Positions 32,462-41,824 of a DNA stretch of 64,000 nucleotides are shown here, piece after piece. Positions within the stretch are counted from its first letter, which is position 1, and each line of letters begins with the position of its first letter. The notes below the pieces were generated by a model. The model saw nothing but the letters and a program-made list of their open reading frames with translations, was not told where the DNA came from and ran no database searches. The translations under genes were made by a program, and so were the position numbers. The DNA lies in NCBI GenBank assembly GCA_963697995.1, contig OY969110.1, positions 1,860,001 to 1,924,000 on the forward strand, read 5' to 3'. Origin of the DNA: MFD00082-c5 sp963697995. GTDB taxonomy: Bacteria; Chlamydiota; Chlamydiia; Chlamydiales; JAJFMB01.

Positions 32462-33061
32462 ATGACAAGACCAATCCCTCTCATTTTAGGCTCAAACTCC
32501 CCAAGACGAAAAGAGATTTTAAGCCAATTCACTTACCCCTTTATCGTTAAAGGCTCTGATTTTGACGAAGAGAGCGTCCCTTTTCGAGGAGACCCAAAAC
32601 CGTATGTTCTTGAAATTGCAAGAGGAAAAGGGCAGGCTCTTCTCAATCTCTACTCCGATCATCCGATACTGACTGCCGATACTACCGTTTTTTTTAAGGG
32701 AGAGATCTTTAATAAACCCTTAGATCGAAAAGAAGCTGAAAAAATGCTCACCACCCTCTCAGAATCCTCTGAGTGGCACTCTGTTTTTACAGCTCTTTGC
32801 CTCTTTTACAAGGGGCAAGTTTATGAAAGAGTTGAAGAATCTAAAGTGCTTTTAAATCCTGTAACTCACAAACAAATCGATAGGTACTACGAGAAAGTTA
32901 ACTTTCTCGACAAAGCGGGGGGGTATGCTGTTCAGGAAGGGGGAGGGCTCTTAGTTAAAAAAATAGAAGGGTGTTTTCACAATGTCAGGGGACTTCCCGT
33001 CAATGCTCTGCAATCATTACTCTCTCTGATAGGAATCGACTTATGGGATTATTTAGCCTGA
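32462..33061 (+). CDS. maf: Maf family nucleoside triphosphate pyrophosphatase
   Basis: 199 residues with Maf motifs: LILGSNSPRRKEIL at the N-terminus, FDEESVP, ADTTVFFKGEIFNKP and KAGGYAVQEGGGLLVKKIEGCFHNVRGLP. Maf proteins hydrolyse non-canonical nucleoside triphosphates such as dTTP/UTP or m7GTP. The 3' end overlaps the next gene by 19 bp. Confidence 0.93.
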   Translation: MTRPIPLILGSNSPRRKEILSQFTYPFIVKGSDFDEESVPFRGDPKPYVLEIARGKGQALLNLYSDHPILTADTTVFFKGEIFNKPLDRKEAEKMLTTLSESSEWHSVFTALCLFYKGQVYERVEESKVLLNPVTHKQIDRYYEKVNFLDKAGGYAVQEGGGLLVKKIEGCFHNVRGLPVNALQSLLSLIGIDLWDYLA

Positions 33062-34689
33062 TACCCTTAGTGGTTGCAAGTTTGAATACAAGTTTTCTTT
33101 CGTACCACATTGCAAAACGAAATATTCCACAAGCATTTGAGGCGTACCACAAAGAAAAACTTGTCACAAACCAGCACGACTTCACTAAGCTTCAAGAAAT
33201 TGCATTTGGAATTATCGAAGAGGGTTTCCTCTCTAAAGATCCCGAGGACAATATCTTAGCTCTTTTTGGAGCAGGTGTTTGCCAAAACGAGAGGTTTCTC
33301 CCCTATATCGAAGAGTTATTTAACCAGGCAAGCCCTGAGTTGCAGCTGGCAGCGATTGGTTTTCTCTCAAAATTTCAATCTGAAAAGGCCTCCTCGATCA
33401 TTCAAAAAGCGCTTGGTTCCCCCTATCTTGAGCTGAGAATGGAGGCGCTCTATACACTCGCCAGCAACAAAGATCCCAAAACTCTTTTCCAAACTGAGGC
33501 CCTACTTGCCAAGCTTCCTCCAAAAGGGGCTCTCCTCTTTCCCGAAATTCTAGCCCTTCTTGGAACGGAGGAGGCCACAAAAGTTTTTCGCAAACTCTTT
33601 GTTCACCCCGATTATCAGGTCAGATTGAGCTGTATTTTAAGTGTCATTCAGTTTAAACGAGACGATCTTTTGCCCAATTTAAGAGCTTTAAGTCTTCAGC
33701 AAGATGCGGCCTCAGTTGAGGCTTCTGCTTTCGCTTTTGGACTTTTTAAAGACTCCACCTCTAGGGAACGCTTAATACAACTTTCAAAAAACAAAAATAA
33801 AAACGTTTCCTTAAGTGCTCTTTACTCCCTTCATCAACTAGGAGAGGAGGGGGCTTTACCCCAAATTGAAATAAAAGCGATGGAAGGAGATTTATTTGCG
33901 ATCACACTTCTTGGCTTAATTGACGAAGGGACTAAGACTCTTATCACTCTTAAATCATCAAAAGATCTTCAAATTAGAGGAAATGCCATTTTTGCTCTTT
34001 TAGAGAAAAGAAGCGATGAGTGTTTGCCTGATTTGATCGAGTTTATGTTAGAAGATGCAAAGGATTTTGCCTGCGAGGAGATCTTCTCACAAGGAAGAGT
34101 CTTAAAAGCTTTTCGAATCACCCCTTCAGCCAAAGAACACATCAAAGAGGATCCGATAAAAAAACAGCAAGTTTTCGCCTTTAGAGAAAAACTTTTAAAA
34201 AAAGCCTCCCTACTTAAAACCGACTCTTTTCTTAACTTGGCTAAAACCCTTTTACAAAAAGGGGATTCTCCCCTAACGTCCCCCTTAATCTCCCTTTTAG
34301 AATCGCTTCAAAATGAACAAGCCTTAGAACTTCTTAAACTTTATCAAGACAAACCTGGGGCTCCCCTGACAAGAGCCTGGTGTACTTTAACCCTTTGCCG
34401 TTTAAAAGAGGACCCCCTCTTAAGAAAAGCGCTGCAAAACTTCCTTTCGAGCAAAAAAGAAGTTCCCTTAATCCGATTTAAACCTCTCGTATCGAAAGAG
34501 AAACAAGAATTTATCTCCTCCCACCACTTAACTCCGGAAGACACATCAGCTCTTTTAATCGAATCGCTCGAATGGCTTGCTAAGAGACAAGATCTTTTTG
34601 CTATCGACACTCTACTTAACCTCATCGAAAAGGGAAATGAAAAAAACAAATACGCTTTGGCAGGGCTTTTAATACAAGCCACTCAGTAA
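33043..34689 (+). CDS. HEAT-repeat-like protein, function unknown
   Basis: 548 residues from ATG 33043; an earlier in-frame ATG inside maf (32971) would add 24 residues with no homologous look and is rejected. After a short hydrophobic N-terminus (GLFSLIPLVVASLNTSFL) the protein consists of repeated helical pairs such as LQLAAIGFLSKFQSEKASSI, LELRMEALYTLASNKDPKTL and NVSLSALYSLHQLGEEGALP, an alpha-solenoid. It sits between maf and lptD, overlapping maf and 3 bp from lptD, so it may assist envelope assembly. No known family can be named. Confidence 0.75.
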   Translation: MGLFSLIPLVVASLNTSFLSYHIAKRNIPQAFEAYHKEKLVTNQHDFTKLQEIAFGIIEEGFLSKDPEDNILALFGAGVCQNERFLPYIEELFNQASPELQLAAIGFLSKFQSEKASSIIQKALGSPYLELRMEALYTLASNKDPKTLFQTEALLAKLPPKGALLFPEILALLGTEEATKVFRKLFVHPDYQVRLSCILSVIQFKRDDLLPNLRALSLQQDAASVEASAFAFGLFKDSTSRERLIQLSKNKNKNVSLSALYSLHQLGEEGALPQIEIKAMEGDLFAITLLGLIDEGTKTLITLKSSKDLQIRGNAIFALLEKRSDECLPDLIEFMLEDAKDFACEEIFSQGRVLKAFRITPSAKEHIKEDPIKKQQVFAFREKLLKKASLLKTDSFLNLAKTLLQKGDSPLTSPLISLLESLQNEQALELLKLYQDKPGAPLTRAWCTLTLCRLKEDPLLRKALQNFLSSKKEVPLIRFKPLVSKEKQEFISSHHLTPEDTSALLIESLEWLAKRQDLFAIDTLLNLIEKGNEKNKYALAGLLIQATQ

Positions 34690-34692
34690 AAC

Positions 34693-36789
34693 ATGCTCTT
34701 TTTCACCATGTTACTTCTTTTTTCGACACTTTCATCGCAAGAAGTGGTTGTTAACCTAAAAGACCCGATCTATTCCGATGGCGTTTTAGAAACCACAGCC
34801 GGCGGCACCCTCACCACCCAAGGCTTAAAAGTTCAAGCCAAGCACTTAATCTATAGAAAGAGTCAAGATACTGAATGCATTACGGCAGAAGGGCAACTGA
34901 TGGTTCTTTTTGAAGACCAGCTTTTTGTCGGGGAAAAACTGACCTATAATTTTACGACCCGTTTTGGAATCATCGAAGGGGGCAGAGGTGCCCTTTTCCC
35001 CTGGTATTTTGGGGCTAAGACAATTTATCTTCTAAAAGGGGGAGAGTTTCAAGTCGTTAATGCCTTTTTTACAACCTCTGAAAATAAAGAGCCTGAATGG
35101 GGGATCCAAATAGATAAAGCCACCCTTTTTAGAGACAATACCCTCGATGGGTGTGGGGTCAGGATCAAAATGGCCAACACCACCCTTTTTTGGTTTCCCC
35201 GCTTTAAAACAAACCTCGACTTTATTTTCGACAACCCCATGCGCACCTATTTTAGAGCTGGAGGTAAACGGGGAAGCCGGTTTGGAGTCACTTATAAGCT
35301 CTACACAAAAGGCCCTTTTGAACTCTTTGGGCATTTAGACTGGCGCCTCTTTCGGGGTCCAGGAGGCGGCTTTGAAACGAGGTATCTCTCCCAGGACAAA
35401 ACACTTCGTTTTAACTCGATTAGTTATGTGGCAAGAGATACCAGTATCGAAAATCCCACCGAACGACTAAGATACAGATTTCAAGGCTCTTATCACAACA
35501 TCCTAAAAGAGAATAACATGACGATTAACTTGACGTATGACAAGTTAAGCGACAGGTATATGGCAACAGATTATATCGATACAACCCTTAAATTTATCGT
35601 CCCTGAAAGAACAGAGCTTCAAATAAGGAAGCAAAACGATTTTTTTATCACAAATTTTTGGACAAGAGTAAGAGTCAATCAGTATCAATCGCTTAAGCAA
35701 GAACTACCATTCCTCGAAACGAGAACACGTCCGATAAATCTATTTTCAACACCAATAATCTTTGAGCAGTCGGGATCGATCGGCTACCTGGACTATAACT
35801 ATTCAGAGAAGCTTTGCGAAAAAAACGCCTCTCCTCTTCCAGGACTCAAGGAGAATTACCGCGATTTCGATTCATTTAGATTAAGTTACACCCCGAGCCT
35901 TTTGGCAACTTTTTCCAAAGGGATCACTATCACGCCGCAAGCTCAGGGGATTTTTATTTATTACCAAAAAACACCTCTAAAGAACCCGGAATTTTTGGCG
36001 ACGGCTTTTATCGCTATGGAAACGAACCTCTTTTTTTACAAAGAGGGGTTTAGCGGAAGACACATTGTCAAACCGTATATGCTGAATGAATGGGTGATTG
36101 AGCCAACGGCGAGCCCCTCTTCCCACTACATTTTCGATATCAACGATGGGTGGTCTTACTTAAACACGACCCGTTTGGGAATAAAACAGTGGTTTTTTCA
36201 ATGGGACAAAAATCGGTATCCGATAAAATCCCTGGAGGCAGACCTTTTCACCTATCTGTTTATCGACACCAACACTTTTCCAAACCATGTCCCAAGAGTC
36301 TACGGAAATCTGATCTACCAGATGACCCCTTTTTTAAGACAAACTTTTGAGACCGCTTGGGATCTTATTCACCAAGAAGTCGCACACTTTAATGCAAAAC
36401 TTGAGTGGACTAAAAACCAGAACACAGCTCTCTCTTTAGAGTACCGGCACCGCAACGCCTACGATTTTAGAAAAGTCGACTATTTTAATTTTATTTTAGA
36501 ATCGTATCGCACTGAAAACCAGCTTGTCCACTCAACCCTCTCAGACAGACGCGACACCTGCCTCTTCCATTTGTATTCTAAATTTCATCCCGAATGGGCT
36601 TTAGAGCTTAACTGCCGCTGTGGATGGCTTAGGATCTGTGAACCAAATTACCTAGAATACGAGGTGGCCCTTAACGGAACGCTAAAATCAGCCTGGAACG
36701 TGCGCCTCGCCTATCAACACGTGGAAAACGATCACCGGTTTGTGTTTGGACTCTCCCTCGGATTAAAAAAACCCAATAGTTTAAAATGA
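34693..36789 (+). CDS. lptD: LPS-assembly outer membrane protein LptD (OstA)
   Basis: 698 residues. Signal peptide (about 1-16), then the OstA N-terminal beta-jellyroll region (VLETTAGGTLTTQGLKVQAKHLIYRK; EGQLMVLFEDQLFVGEKLTYNF), and a long C-terminal beta-barrel with alternating aromatic strands ending RFVFGLSLGLKKP. LptD inserts lipopolysaccharide into the outer leaflet. Slightly shorter than E. coli LptD. It is tightly downstream of the HEAT-like gene. Two mobile element copies follow the stop. Confidence 0.82.
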   Translation: MLFFTMLLLFSTLSSQEVVVNLKDPIYSDGVLETTAGGTLTTQGLKVQAKHLIYRKSQDTECITAEGQLMVLFEDQLFVGEKLTYNFTTRFGIIEGGRGALFPWYFGAKTIYLLKGGEFQVVNAFFTTSENKEPEWGIQIDKATLFRDNTLDGCGVRIKMANTTLFWFPRFKTNLDFIFDNPMRTYFRAGGKRGSRFGVTYKLYTKGPFELFGHLDWRLFRGPGGGFETRYLSQDKTLRFNSISYVARDTSIENPTERLRYRFQGSYHNILKENNMTINLTYDKLSDRYMATDYIDTTLKFIVPERTELQIRKQNDFFITNFWTRVRVNQYQSLKQELPFLETRTRPINLFSTPIIFEQSGSIGYLDYNYSEKLCEKNASPLPGLKENYRDFDSFRLSYTPSLLATFSKGITITPQAQGIFIYYQKTPLKNPEFLATAFIAMETNLFFYKEGFSGRHIVKPYMLNEWVIEPTASPSSHYIFDINDGWSYLNTTRLGIKQWFFQWDKNRYPIKSLEADLFTYLFIDTNTFPNHVPRVYGNLIYQMTPFLRQTFETAWDLIHQEVAHFNAKLEWTKNQNTALSLEYRHRNAYDFRKVDYFNFILESYRTENQLVHSTLSDRRDTCLFHLYSKFHPEWALELNCRCGWLRICEPNYLEYEVALNGTLKSAWNVRLAYQHVENDHRFVFGLSLGLKKPNSLK

Positions 36790-36793
36790 CTAA

Positions 36794-36880
36794 ACAGTCG
36801 ACCCTGAAAAAGTAAGGGTTCCTTGAGAAAAATTTGCAGTTAACGAGGAAGAGAGACTAGCCTATTTTGCAAGGTTTAAT
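36794..36880. mobile_element. MITE-like element, copy G (truncated left end)
   Basis: Only the left TIR (CAGTCGACCCTGAAAAAGT, diverged at the tip) and about 65 bp of the left module remain before copy H begins directly. H may have inserted into G at the TA in TTTAATTA, or G is a partial tandem duplicate. Confidence 0.8.
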
Positions 36881-37157
36881 TAGTCGGCCCTGAAAAAGTA
36901 AGGGTTCCTTGAGAAAAATTTGCAGTTAACGAGGAAGAGAGACATAGCCTATTTTGCAAGGTTTCATTATATGACAATGAGAAAAACTTAAAAATTTCGC
37001 GAATGGAACACGCACTCTCCAAAGAAAAAGTGATCCTTTTGCAACAAAAAAAGCGGTGAACGACCCAAACCCCCTTGAGGGGTTTGGCGAGGAGTAAAAC
37101 GCATTTTTTGTCAAAAGGGACACTTTTTATTGGAGAGGACTTTTTCAGGGCCGACTA
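36881..37157. mobile_element. MITE-like element, copy H (long form)
   Basis: Full element with perfect 19-bp ends (TAGTCGGCCCTGAAAAAGT and its reverse complement). The last three bases, CTA, are the reverse complement of the TAG stop of the minus-strand gene at 37155. Confidence 0.9.
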
Positions 37158-37499
37158 AACAAGGAGGAAATCACCGTCGACTGTTTCCTTCTCTTCATCG
37201 ATCACTTCAAAACTCTCATCAATCGGTTTGAGATCAACTCTCTCATAACCAATATCTTCAAAGGTTTTATAGATCCCTTTTAATTCAAAGAAAAGCTTCT
37301 TTGTTTCAGACTTAATTTGCTTAAAAGTCTTATTTTCCAATCCTTGTTTAGCATCTACGAGCTCAACAAGAGTCTTTAACTGTCCAAGAATCTCCAAGGC
37401 CTTTTGAATGGTGGGCTTTTTGGTTTCCTCTTGACAAACCTTTTGAACCTCTTCAAAACGATTCCTATATGTTGTATAGATTGCAGTATAAGTTGCCAT
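37155..37499 (-). CDS. Unidentified small helical protein
   Basis: 114 residues from ATG 37499, which has GAGG upstream; a start five codons earlier is weaker. The sequence is helical and charged with coiled-coil character (RFEEVQKVCQEETKKPTIQKALEIL; FKQIKSETKKLFFELKGIYKTF) and an acidic C-terminus. No signal or membrane segment. Its TAG stop is provided by the end of mobile element copy H, so the original C-terminus may have been slightly different. No family is recognised. Confidence 0.55.
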   Translation of the reverse strand: MATYTAIYTTYRNRFEEVQKVCQEETKKPTIQKALEILGQLKTLVELVDAKQGLENKTFKQIKSETKKLFFELKGIYKTFEDIGYERVDLKPIDESFEVIDEEKETVDGDFLLV

Positions 37500-37626
37500 A
37501 AAAAAAAGCCTCAATAAATAATGACTATTTGAGAGTAACCTTAATACGCCTTTTTTCTCAACTCCAACGATTTTACATCGATCACAAACCAGTTTTTCTT
37601 TTTCATCTTAAGCGGGCTTTTTTACT

Positions 37627-37780
37627 TAGTCAGCCCTGAAAAAGTAAGGGTTCCATTCGCGAAATTTTTGCAGCTTTTCTCATTGTCATATAATTGAACC
37701 TTGCAAAATAGGCTATGTCTCCCTTCCTCGTTAACTGCAAATTTTTCTCAAGGAACCCTTACTTTTTTCAGGGCCGACTA
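37627..37780. mobile_element. MITE-like element, copy I (short left-module form, inverted)
   Basis: TAGTCAGCCCTGAAAAAGT and a right end with one extra T (ACTTTTTTCAGGGCCGACTA) bound 154 bp that is closely similar to copy B and is the reverse complement of the left module of the long form. Confidence 0.88.
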
Positions 37781-37858
37781 CAATAGTTTGCGCTTCAATC
37801 TTATCGCAGGAATTTACAATTTGGAGTTGAAAGACACTAGACAAAATTTTTCTTTCGT

Positions 37859-37864
37859 TATAAT
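37859..37864 (+). promoter_or_regulatory. Possible -10 box of the PPR/Smr-like gene
   Basis: A consensus TATAAT lies 32 bases before the ATG at 37896. The best -35 candidate, TAGACA, is only 15 bases upstream, so the assignment is weak. Confidence 0.3.
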
Positions 37865-37895
37865 ATCTCAACACTAACCCAAAGGTACACTCTTT

Positions 37896-39432
37896 ATGAA
37901 TGGCACTCATTTCAACCCCTATCGCTCTGGAGAAAGCATCTCTTCTAGAGGAATGACTACAAGACAATCCAACTCTAACACGAATTCCTCTTCATTAAAT
38001 AGCCGTATCCAAGGTACTGCAACTAGTGCTTTTTCCTCGTCCACTCCACCTCGACAATCACAAACAAATCAAGCTAGAGCGGTTCTTCATTTTGACGCTT
38101 TACGAAGAGCTCTGCCTTATGATGAAGCCAGGTTTAAAGAGACAGGTGATACGTTAGCACCACTCGAATTCAAAATAAAACACCATGATGAGGTTATGCG
38201 CATCATCAATTCCAAAGCACGTCAGGGTATATTTTTACCCCTTTCCTTTATGCACTACGTTATATCAAAGTTTTCAAACGAAAGACTTGGAACATTGAAC
38301 GAAGCGATTGAGCTTTTTGAATTGATTAAACAGAAACACTCCATTAAAGTCCGAGATATAACACTTCCTGAGACTATAAAACTCTATTCAGAAATGATGT
38401 GGGTCTATTTAAAAAGAAAAGATGTAACACCTAAGAATCATGAAGAAAGAATACTGGCTCTATATCATGAATGCCCTGCAATGGAAACGCGCGATGCTCT
38501 TCTAAAATATCATATTATTTTAGAAAACTTCGAAACCGTCTTAAAATTATACGAAGAGTGGCCTCAAGGAATACCCAAAGGGGGGTATACTTTCAGATAT
38601 TATTTAGATGCGATTAAAGGATCTTCTAAAATAACTTCTAAGGAAGATATACGCAAAGAACAGGATAAGCTAATAGAGGCAAACCCTCAAATAATGGAAG
38701 ATGTGACCTTCTTTTGTGATTTTTTAAGCAATAATTATAATGAAGTTGATAACGAAGAGGGATAACAAAGAGCTTTTAAATCTATTTGAAAGATATCCTC
38801 AATATCATAATGAAGATAAGCCACGCCGATTTTTATTAAGAGCCGCTTTTAGAACCAATAAGATTGACTTCGCTGAAAAGTACTTTAAAAGTTGGCCCGA
38901 AGGAAAAATGACCCAATCAACACGTGAAGTCATGGTTAGAAAAATGAGTCAGGTAAGCCTTGAAAAAGCTATCGATATTTTTGCAGATTGCCTTCTAGTA
39001 GAGGGGGAATTCAAAAGAGCAATAACAATTCAGGATATAAACCAGAATCAAAAATACATTAAAATCGACTTTCACAATACCAAGCAAAACCAATTTGGAG
39101 GCCAAGGTTATGGTGGGGATAAAGACCATGTGATTGCCGTAAAGCTGTGGTATTTATATGGCCGTGTATTAGAAAAAATGGATAGAAAACAGGTTGTAAA
39201 TATTCAACTTATTCCTGGGCAAGGAACTCAATATACATTAAGAGATTTTGTCTGCAACATTCTAAAGACTGAATTTAAATGGCCCCATACAGCAAAAGGG
39301 GGGCAGATTGAAATTTCAGGAACAGTTGAATCTCTTTGTGGGTCGAATATTCAAAAACCTTTACGAATCGATGAAACAACTCCGAATTATATTCACGAAA
39401 GAAATGAAGAGCAAACCGACAATTTAGAATAG
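37896..39432 (+). pseudogene. PPR-like/Smr-like protein split by a frameshift
   Basis: Two overlapping frames, 37896-38765 (289 residues) and 38740-39432 (230 residues), read as halves of one gene. The first has a Ser/Thr/Asn-rich N-terminus (residues 20-60) and helical-repeat segments (LNEAIELFELIKQKH; ILENFETVLKLYEEWPQG). The second continues the repeats (KELLNLFERYPQ; KIDFAEKYFKSWPEG) and ends with an Smr-like domain (KIDFHNT, VVNIQLIPGQGTQYTLRDFV). The second frame's ATG has no Shine-Dalgarno. A 13-bp near-repeat at 38748-38773 shifts the frame; removing one copy joins the halves as EVDN-KELLNLFERYP. Likely a recent inactivation of about a 500-residue RNA- or protein-binding protein. Confidence 0.65.
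38748..38773. repeat. 13-bp tandem duplication causing a frameshift
   Basis: GATAACGAAGAGG is followed directly by GATAACAAAGAGC: 11 of 13 bases match. The insertion length is not a multiple of three and explains the shift between the two halves of the PPR/Smr-like gene. Confidence 0.7.
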
Positions 39433-39505
39433 AGCAACTTAAAAAAAAATAAGTACAAGACATCATGATAGTCGGGATAAATTTATACTCTTAACTTTTC
39501 TTAAA

Positions 39506-39668
39506 TAGTCTACCCTGAAAAAGTCCTCTCCAAAGAAAAAGTGATCCTTTTGCAACAAAAAAAGCGGTTAACGACTTAAAAAAACTTGAGGAGTTTGGTG
39601 AGGAGTAAAACGCATTTTTTGTCAAAAGGGGCACTTTTTATTGGAGAGGACTTTTTCAGGGTAGACGA
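39506..39668. mobile_element. MITE-like element, copy J (short right-module form)
   Basis: Only the right module of the family is present, bounded on both sides by TIRs: TAGTCTACCCTGAAAAAGTC at the left and GACTTTTTCAGGGTAGACGA at the right. Both ends share the same variant (GTCTACCC instead of GTCGGCCC), so the pair stayed matched. The right tip reads GA instead of TA. Confidence 0.88.
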
Positions 39669-39956
39669 ATTATTGAACTTTGTCTTTTTGTAAAGAAACG
39701 GCGATATCACCCGATCTTTCTTAAAAAAGTAAAATTGACGAGTGTCAAGGCCAAATTTTTAAATGGGGACTCCCACTAAAATGCAGAGCAAGTAAAGCTC
39801 TTAAAAAAAATGATTGAAAATCTTAACCAGTGAACGTGAAAGAGTTTTACCTCAACAAAGTCTTGAGCGGTTTTCAACAAAAGAGAATCGATTTTCAGGA
39901 AAGTGTGCTGGATAGTGTTTTTAAAAACTCCGGTTTTTGATACACTCTCAAAGATT
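39669..39956. other. Gene-free region upstream of ispA
   Basis: AT-rich with scattered stops. A short GTG-initiated frame (39830-39940) lacks a ribosome binding site and is not called. No terminator or tRNA was found. Confidence 0.4.
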
Positions 39957-40798
39957 ATGGAACGTCATATTAAAGAGATAGATCTCACCCTTAAAGAGCT
40001 TATCGAAAGGGCGTCTCTTTCAGAAAAACTTAAAATGGCCGCAAGCTACTCCCTTTTCTCCGGAGGAAAGAGGCTTCGCCCTTGATCGCTTGCCTAACCT
40101 ATGAGGCGTTTTACGGCAAAGGGGCAAAGATCTTACACCCTGCCTCAAGTTTAGAATTGATCCACACCTACTCACTCATCCACGACGATTTGCCTGCTAT
40201 GGACAACGACGATTTTAGACGAGGTCTACCGACGCTCCACAGAGTCGTATCTGAGGCGGAAGCGATCTTGACTGGCGATTTTTTACTAACCTTTGCTTTC
40301 GAGGTTTTAGCAGAGGCTCCTCATCTAACCGATAACGAAAAAATTACCCTAATAAAAATCTTAAGCAAAAGATCGGGAGCTCACGGGATGATAGGGGGAC
40401 AGCTAATCGACATCACCACTCCTTCAAACCCCGACATCGAGACTCTACACAATTTAAAGACCTCAAATCTTCTCGTTGCATCCCTTGAGTTTGGCGCTTT
40501 TCTCGCAGGATTTAACGATTTAAAAAAAGTTGCAGAGTTTGGTTTTTTATTGGGCTATGCGTTCCAAATCGCAGACGATATCTTAGATGTCACTGACTCC
40601 TTAGCCAAACATGGAAAATTAGAGGGGTCTGATGCCTCAAACCAAAAAGTCACAAGTGTGACTCTTTTTGGTCTTGAAGGGGCTCAAAAAAAAGTGGAAG
40701 AGCTCTACTTACAATCGCAAGAAATTTTAGAAACACTTCCTTGTGAAAAAAAAGAATTAAAAAAACTTTCCCAAAAAATGTTGAGGATAAAACCTTGA
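39957..40798 (+). pseudogene. ispA: Polyprenyl diphosphate synthase IspA, frameshifted near the N-terminus
   Basis: The reading frame from ATG 39957 gives MERHIKEIDLTLKELIE... up to FSGGKRLRP, then hits TGA at 40083. The next frame from 40082 continues perfectly with LIACLTYEAF, as expected for IspA. One missing T in CGCCCTTGATC accounts for it. The rest is typical: first Asp-rich motif DDLPAMDNDDFRRG, Lys/Gly motif GGQLID, and second Asp-rich motif DDILDVTDS. IspA makes farnesyl or geranylgeranyl diphosphate, needed for undecaprenol and quinones, so true loss is surprising; sequencing error, slippage or recoding should be considered. Confidence 0.8.
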
Positions 40799-41394
40799 GA
40801 AAACGAGCCTTTGACATCTTGTTTAGTCTTTTCATTCTCTTAGTTTTTTCCCCGCTTTTTTTACTTATAGCAATTCTTTGTCAGATCTTTTCTGGCGCTC
40901 CAATCTACTCTCAAGAAAGAGTAGGTAAGGGAGGGCGCCCCTTTAGGTGTTATAAATTCCGAACGATGGTCAAAGATGCCGATAAACAACTGGCCCTCTT
41001 ACTTCTCAATCCTCAAAAAAGAGCTGAGTGGGAAAGAAACCAAAAAATTAAAAACGATCCCCGAGTGACTCGATTTGGGAGCTTTTTAAGAAAAACATCA
41101 CTTGATGAACTTCCCCAGTTTTGGAATGTGTTAAAGGGGGATTTAAGCGTTGTGGGACCAAGACCTGTTTTAAGGGAAGAGGTTGTTAAACATTTTAAAG
41201 AGAAAGCTCCAAAAATTTTGTCAGTAAAACCGGGACTTACAGGGATTTGGCAAACCTCCGGAAGAAACCGCCTCGACTACAAAAAAAGAGTGAGACTGGA
41301 TAATTTTTATGTGGAAAAACACAATTTTATCCTCGATTTAAAACTAATTGCTAAAACGATTCCTAAAATGGTGATCAATGATGATGCGTATTAG
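40795..41394 (+). CDS. Bacterial sugar transferase (polyprenyl-phosphate sugar-1-phosphate transferase)
   Basis: 199 residues: short single-domain enzyme with one N-terminal membrane helix (about 6-32), then the WcaJ/RfbP catalytic region: PIYSQERVGKGGRPFRCYKFRTM, RVTRFGSFLRKTSLDELPQFWNVLKGDLSVVGPRP and KPGLTGIWQTSGRN. It transfers a sugar phosphate to undecaprenyl phosphate to start glycan synthesis. The start is TTG at 40795, overlapping the ispA stop. Its position after the isoprenoid synthase fits a lipid-linked sugar pathway. Confidence 0.88.
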   Translation: MRKRAFDILFSLFILLVFSPLFLLIAILCQIFSGAPIYSQERVGKGGRPFRCYKFRTMVKDADKQLALLLLNPQKRAEWERNQKIKNDPRVTRFGSFLRKTSLDELPQFWNVLKGDLSVVGPRPVLREEVVKHFKEKAPKILSVKPGLTGIWQTSGRNRLDYKKRVRLDNFYVEKHNFILDLKLIAKTIPKMVINDDAY

Positions 41395-41824
41395 TTTTTT
41401 TGTAGCACTCTTATTGACTCTTCTTGCTCCTGAGTTAAAACTGCAATTTTTTGCCCCCTTTTTAACCCTTCTTGTCTTAAAAAAAACACCTGAGACCTCT
41501 CTCATTGCAGCTTTTTTTATCGGCCTTTTCGAGGATTTTTTAAGCGATTCTACACTACTCGGCGTTTTAGCTTTGGGTACAACCTTTAGCTGTTTTCTTT
41601 TAATTCGTTTCAAAACCCTCTTTTTTAGCGACAGGCAAGAAACAATTCCCCTCATGTGTGCCCTTTTTTCTTTAAGCCAAACGATGCAAACCCTCCTTTT
41701 CTTTTCCCACGGTATTAAATTTTCTTTTCTGTCAGAACTCCTTCTTTTCCCCCTTTTTGACACCCTCTACGCCCTTCCCTTCTCTTACCCCCTCTTCCTC
41801 TTCAAAAAAAGGGTCACTAGATGA
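41378..41824 (+). CDS. Polytopic membrane protein, possibly MreD-like
   Basis: 148 residues, five hydrophobic segments, Phe/Leu-rich, with GLFEDFLSDSTLLG in a position resembling the G-x-x-x-D-x-L motif of rod-shape protein MreD. It overlaps the sugar transferase by 17 bp and rarA by 4 bp. Three ATGs in a row (41378, 41381, 41384) make the exact start uncertain. A cell-wall-related membrane role fits the neighbours, but the MreD assignment rests on topology and one motif. Confidence 0.5.
   Translation: MMMRISFFVALLLTLLAPELKLQFFAPFLTLLVLKKTPETSLIAAFFIGLFEDFLSDSTLLGVLALGTTFSCFLLIRFKTLFFSDRQETIPLMCALFSLSQTMQTLLFFSHGIKFSFLSELLLFPLFDTLYALPFSYPLFLFKKRVTR

Noticed and set aside
38740..39432. Separate gene for the second half of the PPR/Smr-like protein
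   Set aside because: No Shine-Dalgarno precedes its ATG and removal of a 13-bp near-repeat joins it in frame with the first half.
39830..39940. GTG-initiated ORF of about 36 codons before ispA
   Set aside because: No Shine-Dalgarno and no recognisable product.
40082..40798. Independent TTG-initiated gene downstream of a short ORF
   Set aside because: The sequence is the uninterrupted remainder of IspA; the upstream ORF supplies the missing N-terminus, so one frameshifted gene is the better reading.
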